DNA of 8,751 nt from NCBI GenBank assembly GCA_029935695.1, contig JAOZJV010000119.1, positions 1 to 8,751 of the forward strand, in the 5' to 3' direction. The translations under genes were made by a program, and so were the position numbers. The notes beneath the pieces were generated by a model. It was not told the DNA's origin. It saw only the letters and a program-made list of their open reading frames with translations, and did not search any database. Shown in pieces: positions 7,483 to 8,751 of the stretch (positions are counted from its first letter, which is position 1; each line of letters starts with the position of its first letter). This DNA is from Candidatus Krumholzibacteriia bacterium. GTDB taxonomy: Bacteria; Krumholzibacteriota; Krumholzibacteriia; LZORAL124-64-63.

Positions 7483-7871
7483 GCGCGGGCCCGGGTTTCC
7501 TGAATAGCGCACCTGATGGGCATGCCCAATTCCTGCTCCCAGTCTTCCATGCAGAGGATGGCCTTGAGGTAATCACTCCAGTTCTGCAAATAGAGCTGAT
7601 GATGGAATTGGCGCAGATTTCGGTTCCAGCGAATGAGAGAGCGGGTGGTTCGGTAATCCATGTGGGTCAGAAGAGAGCCATCAACAATCACCCGGCAGCC
7701 CCTGGCTGACAGCTTGGGCGCGACCCTGCTGATGATTTTTTCAAGCCCCGCCTGATCCAGCAAACCTGAGAGAGTGACCCGGACAATCATATCCTTGCTG
7801 CTGACCTCAATGTCCATATAGTTGCCGCCGGCCTCCTGCCTTGACGACTGTCGGGTCAACTCTCTCGACAT
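7479..7871 (-). CDS. Small STAS-like domain protein inserted between mraZ and rsmH
   Basis: The 130-residue soluble protein resembles a STAS (anti-sigma factor antagonist-like) domain over about 27-115: strand MIVRVTLSGLLD (28-39), a helix to about 55, strand CRVIVDGSLLTHMD (59-72), helix YRTTRSLIRWNRNL (73-86), strand HQLYLQNWSD and a final helix YLKAILCMEDWEQELG. The classic phospho-acceptor motif DSSG is replaced by D72-Y-R-T, with no serine at the usual site, so SpoIIAA-like serine phosphorylation is doubtful; T75 and T76 are nearby hydroxyls. No membrane segment is seen. The ATG at 7871 has AAGGAG 5 nt upstream, and that site is presented in a small hairpin. A later ATG (7817) has GGAGG, but about 14 nt away. 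It lies 36 nt after mraZ and overlaps rsmH by ATGA, so it is co-transcribed. Its partner and role are unknown; the STAS assignment comes from sequence pattern only. Confidence 0.75.
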   Translation of the reverse strand: MSRELTRQSSRQEAGGNYMDIEVSSKDMIVRVTLSGLLDQAGLEKIISRVAPKLSARGCRVIVDGSLLTHMDYRTTRSLIRWNRNLRQFHHQLYLQNWSDYLKAILCMEDWEQELGMPIRCAIQETRARA

Positions 7872-7873
7872 GC

Positions 7874-7906
7874 GGGCTCCTTCCCTATAAGCGCCCCTCC
7901 TTGGGC
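7874..7906 (-). promoter_or_regulatory. Tandem AAGGAG hexaloop hairpins filling the mraZ-STAS spacer, including the STAS ribosome binding site
   Basis: The 36-nt spacer reads, on the minus strand, as two hairpins: GCCC[AAGGAG]GGGC (7906-7893), then 7 nt, then GGG[AAGGAG]CCC (7885-7874), ending 2 nt before the ATG at 7871. The second AAGGAG (7882-7877) is the ribosome binding site of the STAS-like gene, 5 nt from its start; the first is too far away to serve that start. Both loops fit the ANGGAN pattern for CsrA/RsmE-type repressors, which usually bind one site over the Shine-Dalgarno and one just upstream. The arrangement is seen; the binding protein is inferred. Confidence 0.5.
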
Positions 7907-7907
7907 A

Positions 7908-8393
7908 TTATCCGAAGAACTCGAAGAGATAATCGTCGCTCGGTGTCTGGGCTCCTGCCTCGCCACCGTCGATCCTGTCGGGAGCCCACAGTTCCATGGT
8001 CTCTCCCATCCCTACGATCAGAATTTCCTTGTCCACTCCCAACGGCTCTTTCACCAGAGGGGGAATGGCAATGCGTCCCTGCTTGTCCGGGACGGCTAAA
8101 TAGCTGTTGCGGCTCATGCGCCGGCTGTTGCTGATGTAATCGGCTTTGCTCTGTCCGTCGGGCCTGATTTGGAAATTTTTCAACCAAACAGCCCGGGGAG
8201 CCAAAGCCCACGACCCGTGAGGACCAGGACAGATCATGTATTCTTCAAGGGCACTGTCCTCCTCGTCGGCCTTCTCTGCACGGAACTGAAAAGGCAGATG
8301 GAACCGCCCCTTGGCGTCCACCTTACGGGTATGAGACCCATAATAAGTGATCGTCTGCTCAATGCTTGTTTCTGCCGTGGGTTCTGAATTCAT
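7908..8393 (-). CDS. mraZ: MraZ, transcriptional regulator of the dcw cluster
   Basis: MraZ is a ring-forming AbrB/SpoVT-type DNA-binding protein that represses its own dcw operon in studied bacteria. The 161-residue product has two tandem half-domains, each with the family signature: DAKGRFHLP (26-34) and DKQGRIAIP (103-111), the second followed by LGVDKEILIVGMGETMELW (118-136). Compared with typical MraZ (about 140-150 residues, signature near residue 12-16), it carries roughly 15 extra N-terminal residues and ends in a short acidic-aromatic tail, DDYLFEFFG. The ATG at 8393 is the only plausible start before the first signature. Its ribosome site is weak (AGG about 10 nt upstream). It is the first gene of the operon, about 195 nt downstream of the predicted transcription start, and a matching operator lies at 8557-8582, which supports autoregulation. 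Confidence 0.95.
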   Translation of the reverse strand: MNSEPTAETSIEQTITYYGSHTRKVDAKGRFHLPFQFRAEKADEEDSALEEYMICPGPHGSWALAPRAVWLKNFQIRPDGQSKADYISNSRRMSRNSYLAVPDKQGRIAIPPLVKEPLGVDKEILIVGMGETMELWAPDRIDGGEAGAQTPSDDYLFEFFG

Positions 8394-8499
8394 GGGTCAG
8401 ACCTGGAATGTGCCTTTCGGGCGGCGATGTCCAAAATTGGTGTCCGGTGGAGATTCGCGGCGCTTAACTTGTTTGCCCAGCGTGTGTTGAAGAATTTAA

Positions 8500-8550
8500 A
8501 GCGACATCTTCCGCATCCTTGCGTCTGTTGCCCCTCCGTGGGCTGTCGCT
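8500..8550 (-). promoter_or_regulatory. Structured element in the mraZ leader: two ANGGAN hexaloop hairpins inside a closing stem
   Basis: In the transcript (minus strand) AGCGACA (8550-8544) can pair with TGTCGCT (8506-8500). Enclosed are two hairpins: GCCC[ACGGAG]GGGC (8543-8530) and CGC[AAGGAT]GCG (8523-8512; the outer base A/T of the loop may also pair). Both loops fit ANGGAN closed by a C-G pair, the pattern bound by CsrA/RsmE-family proteins; the second also carries CAAGGATG, close to the published CsrA consensus. The complementarity is read directly. Folding in the cell, the three-way shape and any ligand are inference. It does not match a riboswitch class I know. Confidence 0.45.
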
Positions 8551-8556
8551 GATTTT

Positions 8557-8582
8557 CACCACTTTTCGCCTCAAATCTCCAC
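8557..8582 (-). promoter_or_regulatory. Three-box MraZ operator
   Basis: Reading the minus strand, three six-base boxes occur at exact 10-base intervals: GTGGAG (8582-8577), GAGGCG (8572-8567) and GTGGTG (8562-8557), separated by 4-nt A/T-rich or mixed spacers. MraZ is known to bind short GTGG/TGGG-type direct repeats with one helical turn of spacing upstream of dcw operons. The boxes begin only about 5 nt after the predicted transcription start, where bound MraZ would block promoter clearance. The middle box is the weakest. Confidence 0.75.
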
Positions 8583-8593
8583 CCGACATCCAG

Positions 8594-8622
8594 ACAATAT
8601 GATTAATTTTGCATACTGTCAA
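8594..8622 (-). promoter_or_regulatory. Predicted sigma70-type promoter of the dcw operon
   Basis: On the minus strand a perfect -35 box TTGACA (8622-8617) is followed by a 17-bp spacer and the -10 box TATTGT (8599-8594, four of six matches to consensus). Transcription would start near 8587-8589, leaving a leader of roughly 195 nt before mraZ. The bases just upstream of the -35 (about 8627-8658) are rich in A and T tracts and could act as an UP element. Box sequences and spacing are read directly; activity is inferred. Confidence 0.85.
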
Positions 8623-8693
8623 TCCCCTTTTATTAAAAATTAGTTATTTTTATTTAAAGTGGCAATAGAGGGCTTTTTTCTGATTATATAGGG

Positions 8694-8709
8694 GTGGTTA
8701 AAAGTGGGG
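8694..8709 (+). promoter_or_regulatory. Possible second MraZ box pair, next to a consensus -10 hexamer
   Basis: On the plus strand GTGGTT (8694-8699) and GTGGGG (8704-8709) are spaced by AAAA with the same 10-base period as the main operator, but in the opposite orientation. Just beside them, the minus strand reads a perfect TATAAT at 8688-8683. No convincing -35 box was found for it. The pair could be an auxiliary operator for the dcw operon or serve a divergent gene outside the window. With only two boxes this may be chance. Confidence 0.35.
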
Positions 8710-8751
8710 CGAATCATTCAGAACAGGAAATCCCTTGCTCCCCCATAGAAA

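Larger units (their letters stand above)
8394..8751. other. Non-coding region upstream of mraZ
   Basis: This 358-nt stretch has no supported gene on either strand. From left to right it holds the mraZ leader (8394 to about 8587) with the hairpin element, the MraZ operator, the promoter, an A/T-rich stretch (about 8623-8660), and the second box pair near 8700. The last 40 bases show nothing I can assign. A gene starting beyond 8751 in either direction cannot be judged from here. Confidence 0.8.

Noticed and set aside
7483..7512. GTG start for rsmH at 7512
   Set aside because: It adds ten residues absent from RsmH proteins; the ATG at 7482 gives the normal HIPVL-near-start N-terminus.
8500..8550. 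Leader element as a c-di-GMP (GEMM-I) or mini-ykkC riboswitch
   Set aside because: GGGGCAAC and GACGCAA recall GEMM-I pieces and ACGG recalls the mini-ykkC loop, but the required hairpin between the GEMM pieces and the paired ACGR tetraloops are absent.
8659..8674. GTGGCA and AGGGCT on the plus strand as more MraZ boxes
   Set aside because: The second box is too far from the consensus and the pair is out of phase with the boxes at 8694-8709.
8669..8680. GAGGGC followed by six T on the plus strand as a terminator
   Set aside because: No inverted repeat stem precedes the T tract.

Overview
The window holds the first part of a bacterial division and cell wall (dcw) cluster. Every gene is on the minus strand, so transcription runs from high to low coordinates. 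The order is mraZ, a small STAS-like gene, rsmH (mraW), ftsL, ftsI, murE, murF and murD. murD runs off the left edge. No RNA genes, mobile elements, CRISPR arrays or factor-independent terminators were seen.

The organism is a bacterium that makes peptidoglycan, probably with meso-diaminopimelate, because MurE carries the DNPR signature. Base composition is moderately GC-rich in the genes and clearly AT-rich around the promoter. The FtsI homologue ends in two PASTA repeats, a STAS-like gene sits between mraZ and rsmH, and mraY is absent between murF and murD. Together these suggest a lineage away from the well-studied model bacteria. The sequence alone does not let me name a phylum.

Layout from right to left: 8394-8751 is non-coding. 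It holds a strong sigma70-type promoter (TTGACA, 17 bp, TATTGT), a three-box MraZ operator just past the expected transcription start, and a leader of about 190 nt with small hairpins. mraZ (8393-7908) encodes the cluster repressor. A 36-nt spacer made almost entirely of two hexaloop hairpins then leads into the STAS-like gene (7871-7479). rsmH, ftsL, ftsI, murE, murF and murD follow with overlaps or gaps of at most 25 nt, which points to one transcript with translational coupling.

The genes form one working unit. MraZ controls the promoter and RsmH methylates 16S rRNA. FtsL and FtsI belong to the septal peptidoglycan synthase complex. MurD, MurE and MurF add D-Glu, the diamino acid and D-Ala-D-Ala to the UDP-MurNAc peptide.

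The most interesting signal is a set of four small hairpins that each show an ANGGAN hexaloop. Two lie in the mraZ leader and two fill the mraZ-STAS spacer, the last one presenting the STAS ribosome binding site. This is the shape recognised by CsrA/RsmE-family translational regulators, and it suggests an extra, post-transcriptional layer of control over the head of this dcw operon.
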